Below are positions 40,716-51,384 of a stretch of DNA of 64,000 bases, piece by piece. Origin of the DNA: Rhizobium sp. SG_E_25_P2 (GTDB lineage: Bacteria > Pseudomonadota > Alphaproteobacteria > Rhizobiales > Rhizobiaceae); contig NZ_JARXVM010000022.1 in assembly GCF_029892285.1 (NCBI RefSeq), positions 30,720 through 94,719 of the forward strand. Direction: 5' to 3'. The position numbers were made by a program, and so were the translations under genes. Positions within the stretch are counted from its first letter, which is position 1; every line of letters begins with the position of its first letter. The notes beneath the pieces are model-generated. The model was not told where the DNA came from, searched no databases, and worked only from the letters and a program-made list of their open reading frames with translations.

Positions 40716-42032
40716 ATGACGTCGTCCCACGATACGATCTTCGCTCTCTCTTCCGGGTCGCTTCCCAGCGGCGTCGCGGTGGTGCGTGTCAGCGGGCCTG
40801 GCGTGGATCGGGTACGTGATCACTTTTGCCTGGACGATCTCGAAGCGAGACGGGCTCTGGTTCGGCCGGTAAAGCGGCCTGGCGGCGATCTCATTGACGC
40901 TGCGGTCATTCTCTACTTTGTCGGTCCACGATCCTTTACGGGGCAAGACGTGCTGGAACTGCAGTTGCATGGCGGCCGCGCCGTCGTGCGCGCGGTTCTC
41001 GATGAACTGTCGGCTATCCCAGGATGTCGGCATGCGGAGCCGGGTGAATTTTCTCGCCGGGCATTCGAAAACAACAGGCTTGATCTGAGCGAGGCCGAAG
41101 GACTTGCCGATCTGATTGCCGCTGAGACCGAGATGCAGCGCAGGCTTGCCTTGTCCCAGGCAAGAGGGGACCAATCACGGCTGTATCGTGACTGGATGGA
41201 GCGGTTGACCCGGGCAAGGGCATTGATCGAGGCCGAACTCGATTTTCCGGATGAAGATGACATCCCGGGTGCGATCAGCGATCAGGTTTGGCGTGACGTA
41301 AATCAAATCGGAACCGAAATAAAATCCCTTCTGGCGAGGGGAAAATCTGCGGAAATGGTGCGGGATGGCTTCCACGTCACCATCATTGGCAGACCAAATG
41401 CCGGAAAATCGAGCTTGCTCAATGCGTTGGCAAAACGCCCAGCCGCGATTGTTACTGATATCGCTGGAACGACGCGGGATCTGATTACGGTTGATCTCGA
41501 TGTTGAGGGCTATCTGGTGCGCTTGACCGATACAGCGGGATTGCGTGAAGCTCCAGATGTGGTGGAAGCGGAGGGGATCAAGCGCGCCCGGGAATCTGCA
41601 CAACAGGCTGATCTGGTGTTAAGCCTTCGGGAACATGCCGATCAAGGCGCTTATGAACATGTCGATTCGGATGTGGAACATTTAAACATTCGAACGAAGG
41701 CTGACGATAATTCGAACGACCCCGAGGCGCTGTCGATCTCTGTCGTGACGGGATACGGACTGGACCGTTTGACCAATGTCATTGCTGAACGCATCAGGAA
41801 CTTTGCGGGCGATGGTGGGTTTGATCTTGCTCCAGCGCGGGCGCGGCATCGTAGTCTCCTTGCTTCGGCGCTGTCTCAAATCGACCTGGCATGGGCATCG
41901 GTAGATCTTCCACTGGAGATCCGTTCTGAAGCTTTACGGCTCGCAGCAAGAGAGCTTGGGCGAATAACTGGTTTTGTAGATCCCGATGATCTGCTAGGTG
42001 TAATCTTCTCGGAATTTTGCATTGGTAAGTGA
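40716..42032 (+). CDS. mnmE: tRNA modification GTPase MnmE (TrmE)
   Basis: With MnmG it makes the 5-carboxymethylaminomethyl group on wobble U34 of certain tRNAs. The 438-residue protein has the formyl-THF-binding N-terminal domain, a helical region, a G domain with P-loop GRPNAGKSS (225-233), DIAGTTRD and DTAGLRE, and the C-terminal FCIGK with the catalytic Cys. G4 motif (N-K-x-D-like) is weak: NIRTKADD. First of mnmE-mnmG-rsmG-parA-parB; overlap none, 86 bases to mnmG, where a parS site sits. Confidence 0.96.
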   Translation: MTSSHDTIFALSSGSLPSGVAVVRVSGPGVDRVRDHFCLDDLEARRALVRPVKRPGGDLIDAAVILYFVGPRSFTGQDVLELQLHGGRAVVRAVLDELSAIPGCRHAEPGEFSRRAFENNRLDLSEAEGLADLIAAETEMQRRLALSQARGDQSRLYRDWMERLTRARALIEAELDFPDEDDIPGAISDQVWRDVNQIGTEIKSLLARGKSAEMVRDGFHVTIIGRPNAGKSSLLNALAKRPAAIVTDIAGTTRDLITVDLDVEGYLVRLTDTAGLREAPDVVEAEGIKRARESAQQADLVLSLREHADQGAYEHVDSDVEHLNIRTKADDNSNDPEALSISVVTGYGLDRLTNVIAERIRNFAGDGGFDLAPARARHRSLLASALSQIDLAWASVDLPLEIRSEALRLAARELGRITGFVDPDDLLGVIFSEFCIGK

Positions 42033-42059
42033 AAGGTGATTCTCGCATTGCGAGTCTCA

Positions 42060-42075
42060 CGTTTCACGTGAAACA
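42060..42075. promoter_or_regulatory. parS site (1 mismatch) between mnmE and mnmG
   Basis: CGTTTCACGTGAAACA matches TGTTTCACGTGAAACA at 15 of 16 positions; the inner 14 bases are a perfect palindrome. It is intergenic, 4.5 kb right of the origin and 3.4 kb before parB. Confidence 0.88.
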
Positions 42076-42118
42076 CTGACGCGCAACCGATTCGGAGGCG
42101 CAATGAACGGAGACTCAC

Positions 42119-43987
42119 ATGCATCGCCGATATGATGTCATCGTGGTTGGTGGCGGACATGCGGGTGTCGAAGCTGCTTCGGCCTCGGCCAGACAGGGTG
42201 CTCAAACCGCCCTGGTAACGCACAAATTCGAAACGATTGGGGCCATGTCCTGCAATCCGGCGATCGGTGGCCTTGGAAAAGGGCATCTCGTCCGAGAAGT
42301 CGATGCCTTGGACGGTTTGATGGGTCGCGTCGCCGACAAAGGCGGCATTCAATTTCGGATGCTGAACCGGCGTAAAGGCCCGGCTGTACGTGGGCCCAGA
42401 ACTCAGGCCGATCGCCGGCTCTACAGGGAGGCGATGCAAGCAGAGATAGTGAATCACGCCAATCTCGAAGTTATCGAGGGCGATGTCGTTGATCTCACTT
42501 ATGACGCGAGCGGCGTGTCCTCTATTTCTCTGGCCACGGGAGAAACGTTGGCTTGCGGGTCCGTCGTCCTGACAACAGGTACATTCCTGAGGGGGCTCAT
42601 CCATATTGGCGATCGAAAGATCCCCGCCGGACGAGTGGGCGAAGATCCGTCTATCGGTCTTTCGGGGACGCTCGCCAAATTGGGGTTGTCATTGGGGCGA
42701 TTGAAGACTGGCACGCCGGCGCGACTTGACGGCCGGACAATCGATTGGACGGGTCTGGAGCGGCAAGGCCCCGATGAAGACCCGTCGCCATTTTCTTTCA
42801 TGACTGATGACATCACCAATCCGCAGATTGACTGCGGGGTGACTCGGACAACGCCGCAAACGCACAAAATCATTCAAGACAATATTCATCTGTCGGCAAT
42901 GTATTCGGGTCAGATTGAAGGCGTTGGTCCGCGCTATTGCCCGTCGATCGAAGACAAGATCGTTCGTTTCGGGGAACGTGATGGTCATCAGATCTTCCTG
43001 GAGCCCGAGGGCCTGGATGATCCGACTGTTTATCCCAACGGGATTTCGACCTCCCTGCCGGAACATGTTCAAGACGCCTTTATCAGGAGCATTCCCGGGT
43101 TGGAGTCGGTGAAAATCATTCAGCCCGGTTATGCAATTGAATATGACCATGTTGATCCGCGCGAATTGTTGCCGAGCCTGGAAGTGAAGCGGTTGCCAGG
43201 CCTGTTCCTGGCGGGGCAAATCAACGGAACCACCGGCTATGAAGAAGCTGCCGCACAAGGTCTTGTTGCGGGACTGAACGCAGCACGACGGGTCGGCGGT
43301 CGGGAAGCCTATATCTTCAGTCGTACGGAGTCCTATATCGGCGTCATGATTGACGATCTGACGTCGCGCGGTGTCAGCGAGCCATATCGTATGTTCACAT
43401 CCCGCGCCGAGTTCCGTCTATCGCTTCGCGCTGACAATGCCGATCAGAGGTTGACGCCTGTGGGGATTGAACTGGGGCTTGTTGGTCATGAAAGACGCCA
43501 TCGGTTCGACGCTTTCATGCGGGATCTTGATACAGTTCGTTTTCAGCTGAAGGAGCACGCGCTTACTCCCAATGAAGCGGCTAAACATGGACTGCGCATC
43601 AATCAAGATGGACAGCGACGTACAGCCTACGAGCTGTTGTCATATCCGGATGTGACGTTGGATCGTCTTGGAGAGATTTGGCCCGAATTGAATTCGACGT
43701 CAAAGAAGAGCCGCGAAGCGATTGAAATTGAAGCGGCCTATGCGGTCTATCTTGATCGTCAGGCGTCGGAAGCGTCAGAAACACGCCGCGAAGAAGAGCG
43801 GATTATTCCGGATGATCTGGATTTTAGCGATTTGCCCGGCCTGTCTGCTGAGTTGAAATCGAAGTTGATCCGATTCAAACCGAGAAACATCGCCCAGGCT
43901 GCCAAAATTGACGGCATGACGCCAGCGGCTATCACACTCATCCTCACGATAATCAAAAAGCGCGAAATATTGCGGAAAGTTGGTTGA
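42119..43987 (+). CDS. mnmG: tRNA uridine-5-carboxymethylaminomethyl modification enzyme MnmG (GidA)
   Basis: FAD enzyme that acts with MnmE on tRNA wobble U34. The 622-residue chain starts with the FAD loop [12 protein letters not shown], then [23 protein letters not shown] with the catalytic Cys, [10 protein letters not shown], the second FAD motif [28 protein letters not shown], and the C-terminal helical MnmE-binding region [15 protein letters not shown]. The DNA is less GC-rich than in most flanks, as in the neighbours to 46 kb. Confidence 0.97.
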   Translation: MHRRYDVIVVGGGHAGVEAASASARQGAQTALVTHKFETIGAMSCNPAIGGLGKGHLVREVDALDGLMGRVADKGGIQFRMLNRRKGPAVRGPRTQADRRLYREAMQAEIVNHANLEVIEGDVVDLTYDASGVSSISLATGETLACGSVVLTTGTFLRGLIHIGDRKIPAGRVGEDPSIGLSGTLAKLGLSLGRLKTGTPARLDGRTIDWTGLERQGPDEDPSPFSFMTDDITNPQIDCGVTRTTPQTHKIIQDNIHLSAMYSGQIEGVGPRYCPSIEDKIVRFGERDGHQIFLEPEGLDDPTVYPNGISTSLPEHVQDAFIRSIPGLESVKIIQPGYAIEYDHVDPRELLPSLEVKRLPGLFLAGQINGTTGYEEAAAQGLVAGLNAARRVGGREAYIFSRTESYIGVMIDDLTSRGVSEPYRMFTSRAEFRLSLRADNADQRLTPVGIELGLVGHERRHRFDAFMRDLDTVRFQLKEHALTPNEAAKHGLRINQDGQRRTAYELLSYPDVTLDRLGEIWPELNSTSKKSREAIEIEAAYAVYLDRQASEASETRREEERIIPDDLDFSDLPGLSAELKSKLIRFKPRNIAQAAKIDGMTPAAITLILTIIKKREILRKVG

Positions 43988-43999
43988 TCCTTGGTTGCA

Positions 44000-44635
44000 A
44001 TGCAGAAGAGTCTCCGCGCCAAACTGATCGGTATGGGTGTTTCACGTGAAACGCTGGATCGCTTGTCCACCTTTGCTGAAGTCTTTACAAAATGGTCTTC
44101 GGCGATCAACTTGGTCGCGCCTTCGACGCTTTCAGAGTTATGGGAGCGTCATATCCTGGATAGCGCACAATTGATGACGATCCAGTCAAAGCCCGGCATT
44201 TGGGTGGATCTGGGGAGCGGCGGTGGATTTCCGGGTGTCGTCACCGCAATTTTTCTGGCTGAATTCGGTGAAGGTCATGTGCATCTGGTCGAAAGCAACA
44301 ACAAGAAAGCGGCTTTCCTTCGCGCCGCTTTGGCGGCGACCGGGGGGCGTGGCTCAGTGCATGCTGTTCGGATCGAGACGGCGCCCGATCTCATTGGTTC
44401 TTGCGACTTCCTGTCGGCACGTGCCCTTGCCGAGCTGGATTTGCTTCTCGACTACGCCCATCCCTGGGCGTTGAGGAATACAGATCTTGTCTGCTATCTG
44501 CACAAAGGCCGGGATTACCTCGGTGAGGTGGAAAAATCGCGTAGGCGCTGGTGCTATGATCTGGTAAAACACACCAGCATTGTGGAGCCGGATTCCGTGG
44601 TCCTTGAAATTCGACGGCTTCAAAAGAACTCCTGA
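44000..44635 (+). CDS. rsmG: 16S rRNA (guanine527-N7)-methyltransferase RsmG (GidB)
   Basis: SAM-dependent methylation of G527 in 16S rRNA; loss confers low-level streptomycin resistance in other bacteria. The ~211-residue protein has motif [39 protein letters not shown] and [20 protein letters not shown] at 44000 is chosen; a TTG three codons upstream (43991) is an alternative. A parS-like site lies in its first codons and encodes G-V-S-R-E-T. It is 12 bases after mnmG and 20 bases before parA. Confidence 0.95.
   Translation: MQKSLRAKLIGMGVSRETLDRLSTFAEVFTKWSSAINLVAPSTLSELWERHILDSAQLMTIQSKPGIWVDLGSGGGFPGVVTAIFLAEFGEGHVHLVESNNKKAAFLRAALAATGGRGSVHAVRIETAPDLIGSCDFLSARALAELDLLLDYAHPWALRNTDLVCYLHKGRDYLGEVEKSRRRWCYDLVKHTSIVEPDSVVLEIRRLQKNS
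44038..44053. promoter_or_regulatory. parS-like ParB-binding site inside rsmG (1 mismatch)
   Basis: TGTTTCACGTGAAACG matches the consensus at 15 of 16 positions, within the 5' coding part of rsmG, upstream of parA. Read in frame it gives V-S-R-E-T. Confidence 0.85.
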
Positions 44636-44655
44636 CCTCATTTTTGGTGGGCCAA

Positions 44656-45453
44656 ATGAACAAGCCGAAGCATCGCATCATCACCATTGCCAACCAGAAA
44701 GGCGGAGTGGGAAAAACCACCACCGCGATCAATCTGGCGACCGCATTGGCTGCTATCGGCGAGAGGGTCTTGATCGTCGATCTCGATCCGCAGGGCAATG
44801 CCAGCACCGGTCTGGGGATCGATCGACGCAGCCGCCGGCTTTCCACATATGACCTTCTGGTTGGCGCTCACGGTGTCAATGACGTCGTCATGCCGACCGT
44901 TGTTCCCAATTTGGCGATTGCCCCGTCAACCATGGATCTCCTCGGCGTCGAAATGGAAATTGGTCAACAGCCAGACCGTGTGTATCGCCTGCGTCAGGCG
45001 CTAAGTAGCCCAGAAGCTGGCCAATATGATTATATCCTTATCGACTGCCCGCCGTCTTTTAACCTGTTGACGATGAATGCACTCGCGGCCGCTCAATCTG
45101 TCTTGGTGCCGCTGCAATGCGAGTTCTTCGCCTTGGAAGGTTTAAGCCAGCTTCTGGAGACAGTCGATCAGGTGCGCCGATCCGTGAATCCCGGTTTGGA
45201 CATTCAAGGCATTGTGTTGACCATGTTCGATTCTCGAAACAATCTGGCTCAGCAGGTTGTCTCTGATGTGCGCGAACACCTGGGTGAAAAGGTCTATCAT
45301 ACGCTGATCCCGCGCAATGTGCGAGTTTCCGAAGCCCCCTCATATGGCAAGCCGGCGATTCTCTATGATCTGAAATGTGCAGGTAGCCAGGCCTATCTGC
45401 AATTGGCGTCGGAAGTCATTCAGCGGGAGCGGCAGCATAGCCGTGCTGCATAA
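44656..45453 (+). CDS. parA: Chromosome partitioning ATPase ParA
   Basis: Walker-type ATPase that moves ParB-parS complexes to opposite poles. The 265-residue protein has the deviant Walker A KGGVGKTT at 15-22, the second-site VDLDPQGNASTGLG and IDCPPSFNLLTMNAL, and the DNA-binding basic residues near the C-terminus. ATG at 44656 matches the family start; a TTG four codons upstream (44644) would add only MVGQ. It lies 31 bases before parB, the usual rsmG-parA-parB order. ParA in this position is chromosomal, not plasmid-borne. Confidence 0.97.
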   Translation: MNKPKHRIITIANQKGGVGKTTTAINLATALAAIGERVLIVDLDPQGNASTGLGIDRRSRRLSTYDLLVGAHGVNDVVMPTVVPNLAIAPSTMDLLGVEMEIGQQPDRVYRLRQALSSPEAGQYDYILIDCPPSFNLLTMNALAAAQSVLVPLQCEFFALEGLSQLLETVDQVRRSVNPGLDIQGIVLTMFDSRNNLAQQVVSDVREHLGEKVYHTLIPRNVRVSEAPSYGKPAILYDLKCAGSQAYLQLASEVIQRERQHSRAA

Positions 45454-45484
45454 CATTTCGTTTTCGAAATAGTCTGGTGTTGAT

Positions 45485-46366
45485 ATGAACGAAGATCCCT
45501 CAAAGCGTCGTCTGGGACGCGGTCTAGCTGCTTTGATTGGCGAAATGGACCAACCCCTGTCGGTTCAGCAAGGCAAACCGATCGTCGGTTCCGACCGGCG
45601 CGTGCCGATCGAAATGGTCCTGCGGAATCCTCGAAATCCAAGAAAGAATTTTCTCGAGGAAGAACTTCAGGATCTTGCATCGTCTATCCGCCAACACGGT
45701 ATTGTCCAGCCGGTTGTGGTGCGGCCGATGCCGGATGGCAAATTTGAGATTATTGCGGGTGAACGTCGGTGGCGCGCTGCCCAATTGTCGGGACTGGTCG
45801 ATATTCCGGTCATCATTCGGGATGTGGATGATCGTACGGCGCTCGAACTTGCTATTGTCGAAAATGTGCAGCGATCGGATCTCAATCCGATCGAAGAAGC
45901 CATGGGTTATGATCAGCTGATTGCGGAACATGGCTACACTCAGAATGACCTCGGTGAAATCATCGGCAAGAGTCGTTCCCATGTCGCCAACAGTTTGCGG
46001 CTGTTGAAGCTGCCCGATCCCGTTCGCGACATGCTCTATGACGGGAAACTGTCGGCTGGACATGCTCGCGCCTTGATCCCAACATCCGATCCGGTGGGTC
46101 TTGCGCGGGCGATCGTATCCAAAGGCTTGTCCGTCCGCGATGCCGAGCGAATGGCCCAAAACGACATTAAGGGGCAGAATGGCGGTTCAGACAAGCCGAA
46201 GCCGGTGGAACCCGATGCGGATACATTGGCGCTTGAGCGGAGCCTTACCGACAAGCTCGGCCTGGAGGTCAAGGTTGCGCATAAAGGAGAAGGCGGTCGC
46301 ATCATGATCGCCTATAAGACCCTGGATCAGCTCGAAGACCTGTGCCGGTTGCTGGAGAGAAATTGA
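45485..46366 (+). CDS. parB: Chromosome partitioning CTPase/DNA-binding protein ParB
   Basis: Binds parS, clamps around DNA with CTP and spreads. The 293-residue protein has the N-terminal ParA-stimulating RLGRGLAALIG motif, the ParB/Srx CTP-binding fold (RNPRNPRKNF, GERRWRAAQL at 92-101, VENVQRSDLNPIEEA), the helix-turn-helix TQNDLGEIIGKSRSHVANSLRLLKLP and a short C-terminal dimer domain. It is the last plus-strand gene before convergent holA, stop 10 bases apart. Confidence 0.97.
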   Translation: MNEDPSKRRLGRGLAALIGEMDQPLSVQQGKPIVGSDRRVPIEMVLRNPRNPRKNFLEEELQDLASSIRQHGIVQPVVVRPMPDGKFEIIAGERRWRAAQLSGLVDIPVIIRDVDDRTALELAIVENVQRSDLNPIEEAMGYDQLIAEHGYTQNDLGEIIGKSRSHVANSLRLLKLPDPVRDMLYDGKLSAGHARALIPTSDPVGLARAIVSKGLSVRDAERMAQNDIKGQNGGSDKPKPVEPDADTLALERSLTDKLGLEVKVAHKGEGGRIMIAYKTLDQLEDLCRLLERN

Positions 46367-46376
46367 ATCCGGCTAA

Positions 46377-47426
46377 TTAATTGCGTGACTGCTTGCCGCG
46401 ACCCGCGATCAGCGTGGTGGCGAGCAATGTCTGCAGGGCGATGGTATCTTCAAGACTGTTGCGTCGACGGCATTGTAGAATGGCGAAATGAAGTCGGTTG
46501 AGTTCACGTGCGATGAGCTCTCCGGTCCAGGCGCGCAAAGCAGCTTCAATGATCGGTTTTCTGCGGAAATGAAGATGCCGACCGTGAGCGGCAATCGCAT
46601 CGGCGGCGCTGGAGCGGCGTTCCTCCATATCGGAGCGCATCAGGTCGAGCAGTTGCAATTGCCGCATCACGCCTTGCATGATCAGGAAAACCGGGGTTTT
46701 CGAGGCGATAACCTTTTGCGTCGCGTGCAGAAAGCCATCGCGGTCGCCCTTTAACACCGCATCCACGGCGTCATCGGTAGAGATCGCACTTGCGTCGCCA
46801 ATCACCGCAACCACGTCATCGGCCTCGATGGTCTGGCGTCCCCAAGCATAGAGAGCAAGTTTGCGGATTTCACCGCGCGAGGCCAAACGATCGCCGCCAA
46901 GCGAGTCAGCCAGAAGAGCGCGTGCGTCAGAACTGATTTTCAGGCTGAAGGAAGCCAGTTCTTCGTCGATCAGGCCATTCAGCGCCCGCGCGTCGTCGGC
47001 GTAGCATGGTATGGCGACTGCGGAAGAGGCCGATTCCGCCGCCTTCCGAAGATTTGCGCCTTTCTTGAGATCTCCGGCTTCGATGATGATCCAGGCGGAA
47101 AGGTCTTTGTCACCCCCCAGATTGGTGACCGCGTCCGCCAGGCCCTTGTCTGCGCCGGCGCCTTTGATCCAGATAAGTTTTTCGCCACCGAACAAGCCCG
47201 TGGAACGCGCTTCATCATAGAGACGTCCCGGATCTCCTGACAAAGCGGAGGCGTCCAGGCGCATGAAAGAAAAGGCGTCCTTGGTATCGACTTTCGTGGC
47301 GGCTGCCACTGCGTCCGCGCGCTCCGACACCAGGCCCCGATCCGGACCGTAAATGAGAAAGAGGCGGTGGTCGCCCAGCCGCCGCTTTATAAAGACGTCG
47401 AATTCATGCGCCTTGATTTCGGCCAT
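46377..47426 (-). CDS. holA: DNA polymerase III delta subunit
   Basis: Clamp-loader subunit that opens the beta clamp. The 349-residue protein begins MAEIKAHEFDVFIKRRLGDHRLFLIYGPDRGLV and has the AAA-like region RLDASALSGDPGRLYDEARSTGLFGG typical of HolA. Start ATG at 47424-47426 is chosen since the longer frame (to 47546) overlaps lptE heavily. One base separates it from the lptE stop, in the leuS-lptE-holA operon that reads toward parB. Confidence 0.93.
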   Translation of the reverse strand: MAEIKAHEFDVFIKRRLGDHRLFLIYGPDRGLVSERADAVAAATKVDTKDAFSFMRLDASALSGDPGRLYDEARSTGLFGGEKLIWIKGAGADKGLADAVTNLGGDKDLSAWIIIEAGDLKKGANLRKAAESASSAVAIPCYADDARALNGLIDEELASFSLKISSDARALLADSLGGDRLASRGEIRKLALYAWGRQTIEADDVVAVIGDASAISTDDAVDAVLKGDRDGFLHATQKVIASKTPVFLIMQGVMRQLQLLDLMRSDMEERRSSAADAIAAHGRHLHFRRKPIIEAALRAWTGELIARELNRLHFAILQCRRRNSLEDTIALQTLLATTLIAGRGKQSRN

Positions 47427-47427
47427 G

Positions 47428-47955
47428 TCACCGGCCGAGCCAGGCGGCCAGATCGGCGCGAATGAGTTCGGCCAGTTCGCGGGCGGCGCGGTTCTCCGCA
47501 TCGCGCGTCGCGCGGATCTTGGCGTATTCCTGGGTATTGAAGTCAACCAGCGCCACTGCGGAGCGGTGCCCCGTCTTGAGGACCTCTCCGGATGATTTCT
47601 TCGTCAGCGTGAAATCGGCCTTCAGGACTATTCTGCCGGCACGGTCCTGATCGGCGGAACTATCGACGAGAACGCCGACATTGCGGGTCTTCACGTCGAT
47701 GTCGACCTCATAATCAGGCTTGGCCGGTTCCCCTGCCCCGCCCGATGTCAGGAAGATCAGGTTGTTGCGAACTTCGAGCTCGATCCTGTCATCGGCTTCT
47801 GAAAATTCGATCGATTTCAGCGCCTCGTCAACACCCGAACCTGTGGCGTAGAGGGGCCGGACCTGACATCCGGCCGAAATGAGCAACAAACCGAGGCCTG
47901 CAGCGGAAAAAATCCGATTCAGGGGCGTGGCGAGTTTCCTATCAGACGACGACAT
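47428..47955 (-). CDS. lptE: LPS-assembly lipoprotein LptE
   Basis: Outer-membrane lipoprotein that plugs the LptD barrel in LPS export. The 175-residue precursor has a signal peptide with hydrophobic core [11 protein letters not shown], where Cys30 is the acylated residue, then [10 protein letters not shown] and a beta-rich body. Rhizobial LptE sequences are diverse, so the name rests on the lipobox, size, RPLY motif and operon position between leuS and holA. It overlaps the leuS stop by 14 bases. Confidence 0.85.
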   Translation of the reverse strand: MSSSDRKLATPLNRIFSAAGLGLLLISAGCQVRPLYATGSGVDEALKSIEFSEADDRIELEVRNNLIFLTSGGAGEPAKPDYEVDIDVKTRNVGVLVDSSADQDRAGRIVLKADFTLTKKSSGEVLKTGHRSAVALVDFNTQEYAKIRATRDAENRAARELAELIRADLAAWLGR

Positions 47956-50572
47956 TGACGATCCTTTGCGGCACCACAATGATTTTTTTCGGCGTTTTGC
48001 CCTCGAGAGCAGCCTGGACCGCGTCAAGCGCCAGCACCGCCTGTTGGATCGAAGTTTGATCTGCATCGCGGGCGATTGTCAAATCGGCGCGCTTCTTTCC
48101 GTTGATCTGGACCGGCAGGGTGATTTCGTTTTCCGCCACCAGATCCTTGTCGAAGACAGGCCAGGCTGCTTCAGCCATCAGGCCCTGTTTGCCGAGAACA
48201 GTCCAGCATTCCTCGGCGAGATGCGGCGTCATTGGCGCGATAAGATGCACCAGAATTTCGGCGGCCTCGCGAACCGCCGCGAGATAAACGGCATCCGCCT
48301 TCCCGGTTGCGACCGTGGTCAGCGGCTGGGCCAGCGCGTTGACCAGTTCATAGATACGGGCCACGGCCTTGTTGAAGGCCAGCCGTTCATAATCGCCCTC
48401 GACCGCTTTCAAGGTCTTGTGGGCGGCCTGGGAAACCGCCAGCGCATCACCTTGCTTAGCCGGAGTCGCCTCGACGGTATTCAGCTGTTCGGCGGCTTCA
48501 GAGATCAGGCGCCAGACGCGCTGTACGAAGCGATGGGCGCCTTCGACGCCGCCTTCGGTCCAGATGACGTCACGATCCGGCGGCGAGTCCGACAGCACGA
48601 AGAAGCGTGCGGTGTCGGCGCCATAGGAAGCGATGATGTCATCGGGATCGACGACGTTCTTCTTGGACTTCGACATTTTCTCGATCGAGCCGATCGCGAC
48701 TTCGGCGCCGCCCTCGAGCAGATAGGCCTTGCGCGAGCCTTCGACCTCTTCGATGCGGATCTGCGCCGGCTCGATCCATTCGCGCTGGGCGCCCTCGCCG
48801 CGGCTATAGGTTTCATGCACCACCATGCCCTGGGTGAACAGGCCCTTGAAGGGCTCGTCCAGACCCACATGGCCTGTTTCGCGCATGGCGCGGGTGAAGA
48901 AGCGGGAATAGAGCAGATGCAGGATCGCATGCTCAATGCCGCCGATATACTGATCGACCGGCAGCCAGGCGTCGGCGGTGGCGGGATCGGTCGGCGCATC
49001 TTCCCAGGGCGCGGTGAAGCGGGTGTAATACCATGATGAATCGACGAACGTATCCATCGTGTCGGTTTCACGTCGCGCATCATGGCCGCATTGCGGGCAG
49101 GCGACATGCCGCCAGGTCGCATGACGATCGAGCGGGTTGCCGGGCATGTCGAATGTCACGTCATCCGGCAGCTGCACCGGCAGGTCCTTCTTCGGAACCG
49201 GCACGACGCCGCAGACTTCGCAATGAATTACGGGGATCGGGCAACCCCAATAACGTTGGCGGGAAACGCCCCAGTCGCGCAGGCGGAAATTCACCTTGCG
49301 CTCTGCCTGCGGCGCGCCATGCAGATCGGTGGCGGCCAAGCGGTTGGCCACTTCGTCGAAGGCTTTCTCTGTGCTCATGCCGTCGAGGAAGCGCGAATTG
49401 ATCATCACGCCGTCGCCGATATAGGCTTCGTCGGTGACGCGGAACTCATCCTGATTGGCGCCGTCCGGCATCACCACGGGCGTAACGGGCAGACCGTATT
49501 TGTTGGCGAAGTCGAGGTCGCGCTGGTCGCCCGAGGGGCAGCCGAAAATCGCGCCCGTGCCATAATCCATCAGCACGAAATTGGCGATGTAGACGGGGAT
49601 TTCCCAAGTTGCGTCGAAGGGATGGCGAACACGCAGACCCGTGTCCATGCCCTTCTTTTCCGCTGTTTCCAGCGCAGCCAGCGAGGTGCCGGCACGTCGG
49701 CATTCGTCGCAGAATTCTGCGATCTTGTCATCCTTGGCGGCGGCCGCCTTGGCGACCGGATGATCGGCGGAGATCGCCAGGAAGGAAGCGCCGAACAGCG
49801 TGTCCGGACGGGTGGTGTAGACGGTGATATCCTTGAGATCGGCAAAGCCGTCATGCGCCACGACGTCCCAGCGAACGGTCAGGCCTTCGGAGCGGCCGAT
49901 CCAGTTCTTCTGCATCAGCCGGACCTTTTCCGGCCAGTTCTCAAGCGTGTCCAGCTTGTCGAGCAGATCCTGGGCGAAGTCGGTGATCTTGAAGAACCAC
50001 TGGGTCAGTTCGCGCTGCTCGACCAATGCGCCGGAGCGCCAGCCGCGACCGTCGATCACCTGCTCATTGGCGAGCACGGTCATATCGACAGGATCCCAGT
50101 TGACCTTGGAATTTTTGCGATAGACCAGGTCCTTTTCCATCATGTCGAGGAAGAGGTGCTGCTGGCGCTTGTAATAGGCGACGTCGCAGGTCGCGAATTC
50201 GCGCGACCAATCCAGTGAAAGGCCCATGCTTTTCAGCTGCTTGCGCATTGACGCGATGTTTTCGTAGGTCCAGTCCTTGGGGTGGACCTTATTCTTCATC
50301 GCCGCATTTTCAGCCGGCATGCCGAATGCGTCCCAACCCATGGGATGCAGGACATTATAGCCGCGGGCGCGCTTGAAGCGTGCGACGACATCGCCCATCG
50401 CATAGTTGCGCACATGGCCCATATGGATGCGGCCCGACGGATAGGGGAACATCTCAAGGACGTAATACTTCTCGCGCGGGTCGTTGTTGTCGGTCTCGAA
50501 GACTTTCTCTTCGTTCCAGCGTTGCTGCCAGCGGGGTTCGACCGCGCGCGGATTGTAACGTTCTGACGCCAT
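47942..50572 (-). CDS. leuS: Leucyl-tRNA synthetase
   Basis: Class I aminoacyl-tRNA synthetase charging tRNA-Leu. The 876-residue protein shows the HIGH-like [20 protein letters not shown], the editing domain between about 230 and 430 ([17 protein letters not shown]), the zinc-like [24 protein letters not shown] region and the KMSKS motif [15 protein letters not shown]. Start MASERYNPR at 50570-50572 is chosen; an 18-residue longer frame exists. Operon leuS-lptE-holA on the minus strand, and leuS is divergent from yggS (158 bases between). Confidence 0.97.
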   Translation of the reverse strand: MASERYNPRAVEPRWQQRWNEEKVFETDNNDPREKYYVLEMFPYPSGRIHMGHVRNYAMGDVVARFKRARGYNVLHPMGWDAFGMPAENAAMKNKVHPKDWTYENIASMRKQLKSMGLSLDWSREFATCDVAYYKRQQHLFLDMMEKDLVYRKNSKVNWDPVDMTVLANEQVIDGRGWRSGALVEQRELTQWFFKITDFAQDLLDKLDTLENWPEKVRLMQKNWIGRSEGLTVRWDVVAHDGFADLKDITVYTTRPDTLFGASFLAISADHPVAKAAAAKDDKIAEFCDECRRAGTSLAALETAEKKGMDTGLRVRHPFDATWEIPVYIANFVLMDYGTGAIFGCPSGDQRDLDFANKYGLPVTPVVMPDGANQDEFRVTDEAYIGDGVMINSRFLDGMSTEKAFDEVANRLAATDLHGAPQAERKVNFRLRDWGVSRQRYWGCPIPVIHCEVCGVVPVPKKDLPVQLPDDVTFDMPGNPLDRHATWRHVACPQCGHDARRETDTMDTFVDSSWYYTRFTAPWEDAPTDPATADAWLPVDQYIGGIEHAILHLLYSRFFTRAMRETGHVGLDEPFKGLFTQGMVVHETYSRGEGAQREWIEPAQIRIEEVEGSRKAYLLEGGAEVAIGSIEKMSKSKKNVVDPDDIIASYGADTARFFVLSDSPPDRDVIWTEGGVEGAHRFVQRVWRLISEAAEQLNTVEATPAKQGDALAVSQAAHKTLKAVEGDYERLAFNKAVARIYELVNALAQPLTTVATGKADAVYLAAVREAAEILVHLIAPMTPHLAEECWTVLGKQGLMAEAAWPVFDKDLVAENEITLPVQINGKKRADLTIARDADQTSIQQAVLALDAVQAALEGKTPKKIIVVPQRIVNVVV

Positions 50573-50730
50573 TTTTCTTGTCCGGGACCCTGAATTCTCG
50601 ATCAAATCGGGGGTGACCTTCATCATGAAAGCGGGGTCGCGTCAAGTTTTTAGGCGGCTGGAAGCGCCTCCCGCTCTTGGCAAAGACAGGGGGCGGAGGC
50701 TAGGTAGGCGCATCAAAGAAGGAGCCGTTC

Positions 50731-51384
50731 ATGTCGACCGTCGACCGCTATCACGAGATCCTCGCCCGCATCGCCAAAGCCGCTGACGAGGCCGGAAAAG
50801 CCGCGCCACAACTGGTGGCCGTGACCAAGACATTTTCCGGTGAAGAGGTGCGACCGGTGATCGAGGCCGGCCATCGTGTCTTCGGCGAAAACCGGGTTCA
50901 GGAGGCTGAGGCGAAATGGCCGGCGCTGAGGGCGGAGTTCCCGGACATCGAGTTGCGGCTAATCGGGCCGTTGCAGTCCAACAAGGCCGAAGACGCTGTC
51001 GCCCTGTTCGATGTGATCGAGACCGTCGATCGCGAAAAGATCGCCCGGGCGCTGAAGACCGAGATGGACAAACAAGGCCGCAGCCCTCGCCTCTATGTGC
51101 AGATCAACACCGGGCTCGAGCCGCAAAAGGCGGGCGTCGCCCCGGATGACGCGCCCGCTTTCCTTTCCCTGTGCCGCAACGACCTGGGCCTCGCTATCGA
51201 GGGATTGATGTGCATTCCCCCGGCGGACGAAAATCCCGGTCCGCATTTTGCGCTGCTCGCCAAGCTGGCCCGGGAAAATGGCGTCGACAGAGTGTCGATG
51301 GGCATGTCGGGCGATTTTGAGATCGCCACGGCCATGGGGGCGACGAGCGTCCGTGTGGGCTCGGCGATCTTCGGTTCACGCTGA
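50731..51384 (+). CDS. YggS family pyridoxal phosphate homeostasis protein
   Basis: PLP-binding protein (PLPBP/ProSC family) that buffers cytosolic PLP. The 217-residue TIM barrel has the PLP lysine in LVAVTKTF (Lys33), VFGENRVQEAEAKW, IGPLQSNKAEDAV, the phosphate loop LCIPP-like MCIPPADE and SMGMSGDFEIATAMGATSVRVGSAIFG. A strong ribosome site (AAGGAG) precedes the ATG. Its stop overlaps the end of the convergent small membrane protein gene by 9 bases. yggS next to leuS is a conserved rhizobial arrangement. Confidence 0.95.
   Translation: MSTVDRYHEILARIAKAADEAGKAAPQLVAVTKTFSGEEVRPVIEAGHRVFGENRVQEAEAKWPALRAEFPDIELRLIGPLQSNKAEDAVALFDVIETVDREKIARALKTEMDKQGRSPRLYVQINTGLEPQKAGVAPDDAPAFLSLCRNDLGLAIEGLMCIPPADENPGPHFALLAKLARENGVDRVSMGMSGDFEIATAMGATSVRVGSAIFGSR

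Noticed and set aside
42060..42075. CACGTG palindrome read as a simple transcription factor E-box-like operator
   Set aside because: The 14-base perfect palindrome and match to parS next to parAB explain it better.
46503..46516. TTCACGTGCGAT in holA as parS
   Set aside because: Only the CACGTG core and a few flanking bases match.
49064..49079. GGTTTCACGTCGCG-like parS candidate in leuS
   Set aside because: The right half is unrelated to the consensus and the CACGTG core is lost.
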